Assembly (NCBI GenBank): GCA_900104375.1
Contig: LT629302.1
Location: 1,426,001-1,490,000, forward strand
Reading direction: 5' to 3'
DNA: 64,000 nt
Source of the DNA: Flavobacteriaceae bacterium MAR_2010_188
GTDB lineage: Bacteria; Bacteroidota; Bacteroidia; Flavobacteriales; Flavobacteriaceae
A program made the position numbers and the translations under genes. The notes beneath the pieces are model-generated. The model ran no database searches. It saw nothing but the letters and a program-made list of their open reading frames with translations, and was not told the origin of the DNA. Below are positions 39,301 through 47,411 of this stretch, in pieces (positions within the stretch are counted from its first letter, which is position 1; each line of letters opens with the position of its first letter).

Positions 39301-42300
39301 TATGGTAAATGTAGCAGTAGTAGAACTAGCGTTACCACAAGCATCAGTAGCCGTAAAGGTAACGGTAGCCGAACCGGTTGCTCCACACTCATCACTTAGC
39401 CCAGTGAAGTCGTTAGACCAGGTTACACCAGAACATGCATCAGAGGCAGCACCAGTGTTTCCATTGGAAGCCAACCATGCATTTAGTGCAGCTGTGTTTC
39501 CAGCTCCATCACATTCTACCGTCTCGTTGGAGGCTTCAACATCTATAGTCGGGTCGGTCGTATCTTCTATGGTAAATGTAGCAGTAGTAGAACTAGCGTT
39601 ACCACAAGCATCAGTAGCCGTAAAGGTAACGGTAGCCGAACCGGTTGCTCCACACTCATCACTTAGCCCAGTGAAGTCGTTAGACCAGGTTACACCAGAA
39701 CATGCATCAGAGGCAGCACCAGTGTTTCCATTGGAAGCCAACCATGCATTTAGTGCAGCTGTGTTTCCAGCTCCATCACATTCTACCGTCTCGTTGGAGG
39801 CTTCAACATCTATAGTCGGGTCGGTCGTATCTTCTATGGTAAATGTAGCAGTAGTAGAACTAGCGTTACCACAAGCATCAGTAGCCGTAAAGGTAACGGT
39901 AGCCGAACCGGTTGCTCCACACTCATCACTTAGCCCAGTGAAGTCGTTAGACCAGGTTACACCAGAACATGCATCAGAGGCAGCACCAGTGTTTCCATTG
40001 GAAGCCAACCATGCATTTAGTGCAGCTGTGTTTCCAGCTCCATCACATTCTACCGTCTCGTTGGAGGCTTCAACATCTATAGTCGGGTCGGTCGTATCTT
40101 CTATGGTAAATGTAGCAGTAGTAGAACTAGCGTTACCACAAGCATCAGTAGCCGTAAAGGTAACGGTAGCCGAACCGGTTGCTCCACACTCATCACTTAG
40201 CCCAGTGAAGTCGTTAGACCAGGTTACACCAGAACATGCATCAGAGGCAGCACCAGTGTTTCCATTGGAAGCCAACCATGCATTTAGTGCAGCTGTGTTT
40301 CCAGCTCCATCACATTCTACCGTCTCGTTGGAGGCTTCAACATCTATAGTCGGGTCGGTCGTATCTTCTATGGTAAATGTAGCAGTAGTAGAACTAGCGT
40401 TACCACAAGCATCAGTAGCCGTAAAGGTAACGGTAGCCGAACCGGTTGCTCCACACTCATCACTTAGCCCAGTGAAGTCGTTAGACCAGGTTACACCAGA
40501 ACATGCATCAGAGGCAGCACCAGTGTTTCCATTGGAAGCCAACCATGCATTTAGTGCAGCTGTGTTTCCAGCTCCATCACATTCTACCGTCTCGTTGGAG
40601 GCTTCAACATCTATAGTCGGGTCGGTCGTATCTTCTATGGTAAATGTAGCAGTAGTAGAACTAGCGTTACCACAAGCATCAGTAGCCGTAAAGGTAACGG
40701 TAGCCGAACCGGTTGCTCCACACTCATCACTTAGCCCAGTGAAGTCGTTAGACCAGGTTACACCAGAACATGCATCAGAGGCAGCACCAGTGTTTCCATT
40801 GGAAGCCAACCATGCATTTAGTGCAGCTGTGTTTCCAGCTCCATCACATTCTACCGTCTCGTTGGAGGCTTCAACATCTATAGTCGGGTCGGTCGTATCT
40901 TCTATGGTAAATGTAGCAGTAGTAGAACTAGCGTTACCACAAGCATCAGTAGCCGTAAAGGTAACGGTAGCCGAACCGGTTGCTCCACACTCATCACTTA
41001 GCCCAGTGAAGTCGTTAGACCAGGTTACACCAGAACATGCATCAGAGGCAGCACCAGTGTTTCCATTGGAAGCCAACCATGCATTTAGTGCAGCTGTGTT
41101 TCCAGCTCCATCACATTCTACCGTCTCGTTGGAGGCTTCAACATCTATAGTCGGGTCGGTCGTATCTTCTATGGTAAATGTAGCAGTAGTAGAACTAGCG
41201 TTACCACAAGCATCAGTAGCCGTAAAGGTAACGGTAGCCGAACCGGTTGCTCCACACTCATCACTTAGCCCAGTGAAGTCGTTAGACCAGGTTACACCAG
41301 AACATGCATCAGAGGCAGCACCAGTGTTTCCATTGGAAGCCAACCATGCATTTAGTGCAGCTGTGTTTCCAGCTCCATCACATTCCAAGGTGCTATTGGA
41401 AGCAGCAGTAACAATGGAGGGAGCGGTAGTATCCACCTTCCTATTAGTTGCCGGCGAAGTCGAACATGCAATAGAAGCACCCGCCGCAGTAGAACCACAA
41501 GCTGAAGCTAAAGCATATCTAGTTTTTATATTATAACCATCACATTTATCAGCAGTAGGTGGTGTATTTGCTCCCCAGTTAACTCCATTATTAAAAGAAT
41601 ATTCTATATTAAAACCTGTTACGGTTGTTGGTGGAGTAACGAATATAGCTCCACATCCTGCATTGACTGTTGGCGCTGCTGGTGCAGATGGAAACACCAC
41701 AAAAGATTTTGTATCTGTACAATTTCCTGAAGGGGTTCTGTAAGTTGCTGTGAAACATCCTGCAGCATTTGGGGTAAAGACTCCTGCTGAAGTTATTGTG
41801 CCACCACCTGAAACTGTCCAATTTCCAGCTGTATTCCCACCAGTTTGAGAAAATGTAACATTACCTCCTCCAATGCAGGAGTTAACAGTAGTAACTGTAG
41901 GTTGAGTACAAGAGGCTGCAGTAATAGCAAGAGCAACATTGGGTTGTTTTTCTTCTATACTAGAAGATCCCTTAAAATAAGAATTTAGATCAAAAGTCTG
42001 ATTACCGGTAGGAGCTGATGAATTTGTAACAATTGTTAGTATGGTTGTAAAGGTAGCATTTTGTGGTCCAACTATATTTATAGAGGAAGGAGTGAAATTC
42101 CAAGATGATACATTTGGTAGTATAGACGGATCTAAATTAAAAGTAACATTAGCTGGACTAGTCTGTGCTTTCTTATTAATTATGGATATGGAATATGTTG
42201 CACTATTACCTGCCGCAACAGGATTTGGCGTTTGAGAACCTACTGCTAAAGTGTAATTTGGTCCATCCGTAAAAATAGTCCTAGCAGTATAACCACTTTG

Positions 42301-42690
42301 CAATCCAATAACCTCTACATTGAAAGTAACACCCAAATGTCTTCTTTCTATTGGATAATGAATTTCCCAATTTCCGATACTATCTACTACCGTATTATGA
42401 TAATCATGGTCATGGTCGTATTCCGGATCTTCGTGTAAATGCACATCGACTAATGAATCTTGAGTCCAGCCTGTACCGCGTAATACTGCAGTCTCGCCAG
42501 GAGAAAAATCGTCTTGGCGTTCACCTGCCAAATTATAAACTTCAACTATAGGCTCATAAATAGCTTCCTCAGTTTTATAGGATCCAGGAAAACTCGAATC
42601 TAAGTTCGTTAAAATTCCGCTGTTGGTTGCAATGAGCGTTAGGCTAAACGCAAAGAACAATAATCCCTGTAATAGGTAATTTTTTTTCAT
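33373..42690 (-). CDS. giant secreted 26-repeat HYR/Ig-like protein with T9SS sorting domain
   Basis: A 3105-residue cell-surface or secreted protein. Residues 1 to about 22 are a signal peptide. Residues 30-130 form an Ig-like module containing a His/Asp-rich stretch (HLHEDPEYDHDHDYH), and about 150-250 a DUF11-like module. About 250-420 is Cys-containing and PKD/Ig-like. Residues 420-2733 are 26 tandem 89-residue repeats, each with four cysteines (unit positions 18, 44, 60, 76) and the HYR-like core ATVTFTATDACGNASSTTATFTIED. Then come one more Ig-like module and a domain beginning FVTGGGWIYSKPGA and ending AIGGGSIVIHKP, a pattern I have seen in other secreted bacterial proteins. The last 75 residues are a type A T9SS sorting domain (WPNPSNSTFNIKL, then GIYIVKISQGQSNQSVKLIKY). 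Adhesin or surface-layer function is inferred. Confidence 0.93.
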   Translation of the reverse strand: MKKNYLLQGLLFFAFSLTLIATNSGILTNLDSSFPGSYKTEEAIYEPIVEVYNLAGERQDDFSPGETAVLRGTGWTQDSLVDVHLHEDPEYDHDHDYHNTVVDSIGNWEIHYPIERRHLGVTFNVEVIGLQSGYTARTIFTDGPNYTLAVGSQTPNPVAAGNSATYSISIINKKAQTSPANVTFNLDPSILPNVSSWNFTPSSINIVGPQNATFTTILTIVTNSSAPTGNQTFDLNSYFKGSSSIEEKQPNVALAITAASCTQPTVTTVNSCIGGGNVTFSQTGGNTAGNWTVSGGGTITSAGVFTPNAAGCFTATYRTPSGNCTDTKSFVVFPSAPAAPTVNAGCGAIFVTPPTTVTGFNIEYSFNNGVNWGANTPPTADKCDGYNIKTRYALASACGSTAAGASIACSTSPATNRKVDTTAPSIVTAASNSTLECDGAGNTAALNAWLASNGNTGAASDACSGVTWSNDFTGLSDECGATGSATVTFTATDACGNASSTTATFTIEDTTDPTIDVEASNETVECDGAGNTAALNAWLASNGNTGAASDACSGVTWSNDFTGLSDECGATGSATVTFTATDACGNASSTTATFTIEDTTDPTIDVEASNETVECDGAGNTAALNAWLASNGNTGAASDACSGVTWSNDFTGLSDECGATGSATVTFTATDACGNASSTTATFTIEDTTDPTIDVEASNETVECDGAGNTAALNAWLASNGNTGAASDACSGVTWSNDFTGLSDECGATGSATVTFTATDACGNASSTTATFTIEDTTDPTIDVEASNETVECDGAGNTAALNAWLASNGNTGAASDACSGVTWSNDFTGLSDECGATGSATVTFTATDACGNASSTTATFTIEDTTDPTIDVEASNETVECDGAGNTAALNAWLASNGNTGAASDACSGVTWSNDFTGLSDECGATGSATVTFTATDACGNASSTTATFTIEDTTDPTIDVEASNETVECDGAGNTAALNAWLASNGNTGAASDACSGVTWSNDFTGLSDECGATGSATVTFTATDACGNASSTTATFTIEDTTDPTIDVEASNETVECDGAGNTAALNAWLASNGNTGAASDACSGVTWSNDFTGLSDECGATGSATVTFTATDACGNASSTTATFTIEDTADPTIDVEASNETVECDGAGNTAALNAWLASNGNTGAASDACSGVTWSNDFTGLSDECGATGSATVTFTATDACGNASSTTATFTIEDTTDPTIDVEASNETVECDGAGNTAALNAWLASNGNTGAASDACSGVTWSNDFTGLSDECGATGSATVTFTATDACGNASSTTATFTIEDTADPTIDVEASNETVECDGAGNTAALNAWLASNGNTGAASDACSGVTWSNDFTGLSDECGATGSATVTFTATDACGNASSTTATFTIEDTTDPTIDVEASNETVECDGAGNTAALNAWLASNGNTGAASDACSGVTWSNDFTGLSDECGATGSATVTFTATDACGNASSTTATFTIEDTTDPTIDVEASNETVECDGAGNTAALNAWLASNGNTGAASDACSGVTWSNDFTGLSDECGATGSATVTFTATDACGNASSTTATFTIEDTTDPTIDVEASNETVECDGAGNTAALNAWLASNGNTGAASDACSGVTWSNDFTGLSDECGATGSATVTFTATDACGNASSTTATFTIEDTADPTIDVEASNETVECDGAGNTAALNAWLASNGNTGAASDACSGVTWSNDFTGLSDECGATGSATVTFTATDACGNASSTTATFTIEDTTDPTIDVEASNETVECDGAGNTAALNAWLASNGNTGAASDACSGVTWSNDFTGLSDECGATGSATVTFTATDACGNASSTTATFTIEDTADPTIDVEASNETVECDGAGNTAALNAWLASNGNTGAASDACSGVTWSNDFTGLSDECGATGSATVTFTATDACGNASSTTATFTIEDTTDPTIDVEASNETVECDGAGNTAALNAWLASNGNTGAASDACSGVTWSNDFTGLSDECGATGSATVTFTATDACGNASSTTATFTIEDTTDPTIDVEASNETVECDGAGNTAALNAWLASNGNTGAASDACSGVTWSNDFTGLSDECGATGSATVTFTATDACGNASSTTATFTIEDTTDPTIDVEASNETVECDGAGNTAALNAWLASNGNTGAASDACSGVTWSNDFTGLSDECGATGSATVTFTATDACGNASSTTATFTIEDTADPTIDVEASNETVECDGAGNTAALNAWLASNGNTGAASDACSGVTWSNDFTGLSDECGATGSATVTFTATDACGNASSTTATFTIEDTTDPTIDVEASNETVECDGAGNTAALNAWLASNGNTGAASDACSGVTWSNDFTGLSDECGATGSATVTFTATDACGNASSTTATFTIEDTADPTIDVEASNETVECDGAGNTAALNAWLASNGNTGAASDACSGVTWSNDFTGLSDECGATGSATVTFTATDACGNASSTTATFTIEDTTDPTIDVEASNETVECDGAGNTAALNAWLASNGNTGAASDACSGVTWSNDFTGLSDECGATGSATVTFTATDACGNASSTTATFTIEDTTDPTIDVEASNETVECDGAGNTAALNAWLASNGNTGAASDACSGVTWSNDFTGLSDECGATGSATVTFTATDACGNASSTTATFTIEDTTDPTIDVEASNETVECDGAGNTAALNAWLASNGNTGAASDACSGVTWSNDFTGLSDECGATGSATVTFTATDACGNASSTTATFTIEDTTAPNLSAIQPINPQPINTSFTLQAPSTGDNCSTSTVKWYFSSNGSFDNPATTANFEYGGTLTGTNAQGTFSSTDFITIANPTGTGVYSVKLVVKDACGNESIKTYDFLVIYDPNGGFVTGGGWIYSKPGALVSNPTAEGKANFGFVAKYKTGKTNSTEVDGNTNFQFKEGDFHFKSTIHENMSLVISGEKKATYRGQGTVNGQGNHYFVVTVIDGHAPGGNGTDYFRIVVYAPGTTSPSGQPIYDNELNQPLNADATTAIGGGSIVIHKPAVKGKASSVRLAAETEVVINEVKLLSWPNPSNSTFNIKLNSPDNISEVNVNVFDLSNKLVHTAKVTANTEYSFGENLQSGIYIVKISQGQSNQSVKLIKY
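34492..41433 (-). repeat. 26 tandem copies of a 267-bp coding repeat
   Basis: The array is 6942 bases, exactly 26 x 267, with unit boundaries at the Asp codon of DTT(D/A)P. Copies look identical at base level, with two exceptions: the first about 20 codons of the N-terminal copy (DTTAPSIVTAASNSTLE), and one T/C position at each junction that changes DTTDP to DTADP. The C variant (plus strand) occurs at 35553, 36087, 37155, 37689, 38757 and 39291, so 18 units follow a 6-unit (1602-bp) higher-order period. A hand count of one unit gives 130 G+C of 267, clearly richer than the flanks. Confidence 0.97.
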
Positions 42691-43180
42691 AATTTAAATA
42701 AAGTTAAAACCGAAAATTTGTTAAAATCATAATAGTTACGTATAAAAACCATTGTAAACGCTCTATAAAATCGTAAAAATAATAATTGAAAAAAAGGTAG
42801 ATAAATAACGTAGGGTCAGTTTGTTAATAGCAGTGTAAAATTGAAATTGTTTTAGCTATTTTTCAAAAAAAGTCGTTGAAATTGATAGTTAAAATTCACT
42901 TTAACGTTATATGAAAATATAACATCGCCAAAATGCATGTTTAGAACTTTTCTGATAATGTAAACAATCGATGAAATGCAAAAAATTAGGATTTCATCAA
43001 AAAAAAAGGTTAAATGGCAGTTTTTTAAAACTTTGAATATTCCCTTTTTAGGAGTTCGGATTTAGATTATTTCAAAATTCCGGATTAGTGACAACTAGAG
43101 CAATCACAATATTTTTTAGAACAGTAATCGATTTGCATAACTTTTTCTAAAATCGTAACATTACGCCACAATGCCAAATT
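42691..43180. other. 490-base intergenic region between giant protein and nhaC-like genes
   Basis: This divergent spacer is very AT-rich and I find no gene in it. It holds two perfect inverted repeats: GTTATAT-GAAA-ATATAAC at 42906-42923, and GATGAAAT-N13-ATTTCATC at 42970-42998. The second is followed by an A-run, so it is not a terminator for either flanking gene. No perfect TAnnTTTG box with a correctly spaced -33 was found on either strand. Confidence 0.5.
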
Positions 43181-44683
43181 ATGAAAGAAGATCAAAATAA
43201 TATCTCTGAAGTTCAGATACAAGAGCAAAAAATCGTAGATAATACCGAGCTTAATCTATGGGAGGCTTTAATCCCGGTTATCGCTCTGGTGATTATGCTA
43301 TTTTACAATGTATTTTTTGTGTTCGGAGATGATGCGCTAAGCGGAAGTAATCAGTTTATCTTACTACTTGGTGCTGCCGTCGCAGCAATCGTGGGTTTTT
43401 TCAATAAAGTATCTTTCGACAGAATGATGGAAGAAGTTGCTGAAAACGTTAAATCAACCACCGGTGCAATTTTGATTTTATTGATGGTGGGTTCGTTGGC
43501 AGGTACTTGGCTGATTAGTGGAATAATTCCCACCATGATTTATTACGGACTTCAAATTCTTAATCCAACGATTTTTCTAGCGGCAAGTGTTGTAATCTGT
43601 GCGATTATTTCTATCGCCACCGGAAGTAGTTGGACGACTTCCGCTACCGTAGGAATCGCCTTGGTGGGGATTGGTGAAACACTAGGTATCTCTATGGGCA
43701 TGACGGCAGGAGCCGTATTATCTGGCGCTTACTTTGGTGATAAAATGTCGCCTTTAAGCGACACTACAAATTTAGCTCCAGCCATGGCCGGTAGCGATCT
43801 TTTTACCCATATAAGATATATGGCGTTTACAACGGTTCCCACGATTCTAGTGACACTGGTTGTGTTCGTAATTATAGGTTTAAATTTAGACACCAACGGA
43901 ACCCCAAATGTCTCGGATAAACTAACCGCCATAGATGCGGCATTCAATATATCTCCTTGGCTTTTCCTAGTCCCAGTAGCAGTGATATTGATGATTCTTA
44001 AAAAGACTTCACCCCTAATCGCATTATTGATAGGTACCTTACTTGGTGGCGTCGCTGCTATTATTGCACAGCCTAATATTGTTGCGACTATTGCTGAAGC
44101 CGATAGCCTAACCTTTAGCTCTGCTTATAAAGGGGTGATGCAGGCAATGACGGTAGATGTTTCGGTTGAAACCAGCAGTGCCGAACTTAATGACCTTTTT
44201 AGTGCTGGCGGTATGTCCGGAATGCTAGGAACTATTTGGTTGATTATCTGCGCAATGGTTTTTGGAGGAGTAATGGATGCCATCGGTGCTCTTTCAAGAA
44301 TTACAAAGTCATTATTGACACTTGCAAAATCTACCTTTGGTCTTTTTGCGAGTACCGTGGCAAGCTGTTTGGCACTCAACGTAACCGCATCCGATCAATA
44401 TCTTGCAATAGTGGTGCCCGGAAAAATGTTTAAACAAGCTTATAAAGATAGAGGTCTGGCTCCCGAAAACTTAAGTAGAACCCTTGAAGATTCGGGTACG
44501 GTAACATCAGTTCTAGTACCTTGGAACACCTGCGGAGCATATCAAAGTGGAGTGCTGGGAGTAAGTGTTTCGGAGTATTTTTTCTTCGCCATTTTTAATT
44601 GGCTAAGCCCAATTATGACTCTTATATTCGCAGCATTTCATATTAAAATCAAACAACTCGCAAGTCCAAAAACAGTAAGTTAA
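43181..44683 (+). CDS. NhaC-family Na+/H+ antiporter
   Basis: A 500-residue integral membrane protein with about 11-12 helices after a 28-residue polar N-terminus. The NhaC signature regions are present: GSLAGTWLISGIIPTMIYYG, ATGSSWTTSATVGIALVGIG, GAYFGDKMSPLSDTTNLAPA (the highly conserved central motif) and LEDSGTVTSVLVPWNTCGAYQ near the end. It exchanges sodium for protons, which fits life in salty water; some relatives exchange malate/lactate. Probably a single-gene transcript. It ends seven bases before the convergent ankyrin-protein gene. Confidence 0.93.
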   Translation: MKEDQNNISEVQIQEQKIVDNTELNLWEALIPVIALVIMLFYNVFFVFGDDALSGSNQFILLLGAAVAAIVGFFNKVSFDRMMEEVAENVKSTTGAILILLMVGSLAGTWLISGIIPTMIYYGLQILNPTIFLAASVVICAIISIATGSSWTTSATVGIALVGIGETLGISMGMTAGAVLSGAYFGDKMSPLSDTTNLAPAMAGSDLFTHIRYMAFTTVPTILVTLVVFVIIGLNLDTNGTPNVSDKLTAIDAAFNISPWLFLVPVAVILMILKKTSPLIALLIGTLLGGVAAIIAQPNIVATIAEADSLTFSSAYKGVMQAMTVDVSVETSSAELNDLFSAGGMSGMLGTIWLIICAMVFGGVMDAIGALSRITKSLLTLAKSTFGLFASTVASCLALNVTASDQYLAIVVPGKMFKQAYKDRGLAPENLSRTLEDSGTVTSVLVPWNTCGAYQSGVLGVSVSEYFFFAIFNWLSPIMTLIFAAFHIKIKQLASPKTVS

Positions 44684-44690
44684 TTATTTA

Positions 44691-45161
44691 CTAGTTTGAA
44701 AGTATTTTGGAAACGTCTTCAAAACCTTTCATCTTAGCATAATCTAGCGCTGTTTTACCTGCGTCATCCATAATCGTTTCGTCAGCATTTTGGTGTACTA
44801 ATAGTTTGATAATTTCCGGTTGATTGAACATTGCTGCATAAATTAACGCGGTTGCACCATTAGAATTTTTAAGGTTGATTTCCGTTCCATTATCGATCAA
44901 GATTTGCGCGGTAGAATAAAATCCTTTGAAGCTAACCCCAATCAAAGCTGTATTTCCCGCTGCATCTACAGCATTAACATCCGCACCATTTTCTAATAGA
45001 AATTTAACAACTTCGTCCCTGTTATAATAGCTGGCTAGAATTAATGGTGTAAAACCACGTTGGTCCTTAGCATTGATATACTGATTGTTTTCTTTCACTA
45101 AGTTATGCACCTCGTTTATAGAGCCCATTTTAACGGCATCAAAAAATCTATCTGTATTCAT
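44691..45161 (-). CDS. ankyrin-repeat protein
   Basis: A 156-residue cytoplasmic protein made almost wholly of four ankyrin repeats: TPLILASYYNRDEVVKFLLE, TALIGVSFKGFYSTAQILID, TALIYAAMFNQPEIIKLLVH and TALDYAKMKGFEDVSKIL. It has no signal peptide. The start is given as the ATG of MNTDRFFDAV; an ATG four codons upstream (at 45173) is possible. Ankyrin stacks bind proteins, and the partner is unknown. It is not linked to a catalase gene as some bacterial ankyrin proteins are. Confidence 0.85.
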   Translation of the reverse strand: MNTDRFFDAVKMGSINEVHNLVKENNQYINAKDQRGFTPLILASYYNRDEVVKFLLENGADVNAVDAAGNTALIGVSFKGFYSTAQILIDNGTEINLKNSNGATALIYAAMFNQPEIIKLLVHQNADETIMDDAGKTALDYAKMKGFEDVSKILSN

Positions 45162-45284
45162 CTTTCCATTCATTTTATGGTGGCTAATTTACTATTTGAA
45201 AATTTAATTGATGAACTGTAATCTTTCAAATTTTATCTTCATCTTAAAAATTTAAATGGAATAAGATTCTTGAGTGCTAAATTT

Positions 45285-45292
45285 TAAATTTG
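45285..45292 (+). promoter_or_regulatory. -7 box of the DUF2007 gene
   Basis: TAAATTTG matches TAnnTTTG perfectly. Transcription would begin near 45299, which favours the ATG at 45319 as start codon over the ATG at 45301. No well-spaced -33 TTG is seen. Confidence 0.4.
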
Positions 45293-45318
45293 TACTTTAA
45301 ATGAATAAATACAATATA

Positions 45319-45561
45319 ATGGAAGCAACAGATTATATAAAAGTTTACGCCGGAAATTTTGTCGTGGTACAATCTATGATGGGCAGATTTGAAGATGCAG
45401 GCATTAATGCAATCATCAAAGATGAATCAGAGTCTGGAAGACTTGCAGGTTTTGGTTCCTCTATACAAGGATTTCAAGAAGTCTTTGTCCATAAGGACGA
45501 ACTTAAGAAAGCGACGCTCATAGTTGATGAGATAAAACAAGATATGGAAGCTGAAAATTAA
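45319..45561 (+). CDS. DUF2007 domain protein
   Basis: An 80-residue protein of the DUF2007 family (annotated as putative signal-transducing protein): YIKVYAGNFVVVQSMMGRFEDAGINAIIKDE, then EVFVHKDELKKATLIVDEI. These ferredoxin-like small domains resemble GlnB-type folds; their function is not established. The start at 45319 (MEATDY) is preferred because the -7 box leaves almost no leader for the ATG at 45301, and homologues begin close to this point. The 3' end of the coding sequence forms the left arm of its own terminator. Confidence 0.8.
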   Translation: MEATDYIKVYAGNFVVVQSMMGRFEDAGINAIIKDESESGRLAGFGSSIQGFQEVFVHKDELKKATLIVDEIKQDMEAEN

Positions 45562-45576
45562 TTTTCAGCTTCTTTT

Positions 45577-45578
<2 letters not shown>
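45547..45578 (+). terminator. terminator overlapping the DUF2007 3' end
   Basis: GAAGCTGAAAAT and ATTTTCAGCTTC form a perfect 12-base stem with a 2-base loop, followed by TTTTTT. The left arm encodes the last residues and includes the start of the stop codon region. The U-tract reaches the stop codon of the convergent ABC-F gene. Confidence 0.88.
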
Positions 45579-47235
<1,657 letters not shown>

Positions 47236-47365
47236 CTACGATGTGATGAAATAAAAGCTTGTCGGTTTTTAAGGTCGATAATCTCTATAAACCCTTGATT
47301 TTTAAAGGGAATTTGCATATGCCTAATTTAACAGCGCATTAACAGGCATAAAACTATGCTTCTGC

Positions 47366-47373
47366 TATTTTTG
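47366..47373 (+). promoter_or_regulatory. -7 box of the thioredoxin-like lipoprotein gene
   Basis: TATTTTTG is a perfect -7 match, 38 bases before the ATG at 47412. No -33 TTG at the usual spacing. Confidence 0.4.
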
Positions 47374-47411
47374 TTTAATTCACCTTTATTAATAATTTCT
47401 AAACCCCCACG

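Noticed and set aside
34492-41433. A CRISPR array or satellite-like non-coding repeat
   Set aside because: Units are 267 bases, contiguous without spacers and wholly coding in one frame; there are no cas genes.
34496-41536. A 2346-codon open frame on the plus strand opposite the repeat array
   Set aside because: It exists only because the 267-base unit is a multiple of three and has no stop in that frame; it has no signal peptide, no homology pattern, and the minus-strand frame encodes a complete protein with signal and sorting domains.
42691-43180. A riboswitch or small gene in the 490-base spacer
   Set aside because: No conserved riboswitch core and no frame with protein-like composition was found; only dyads remain.
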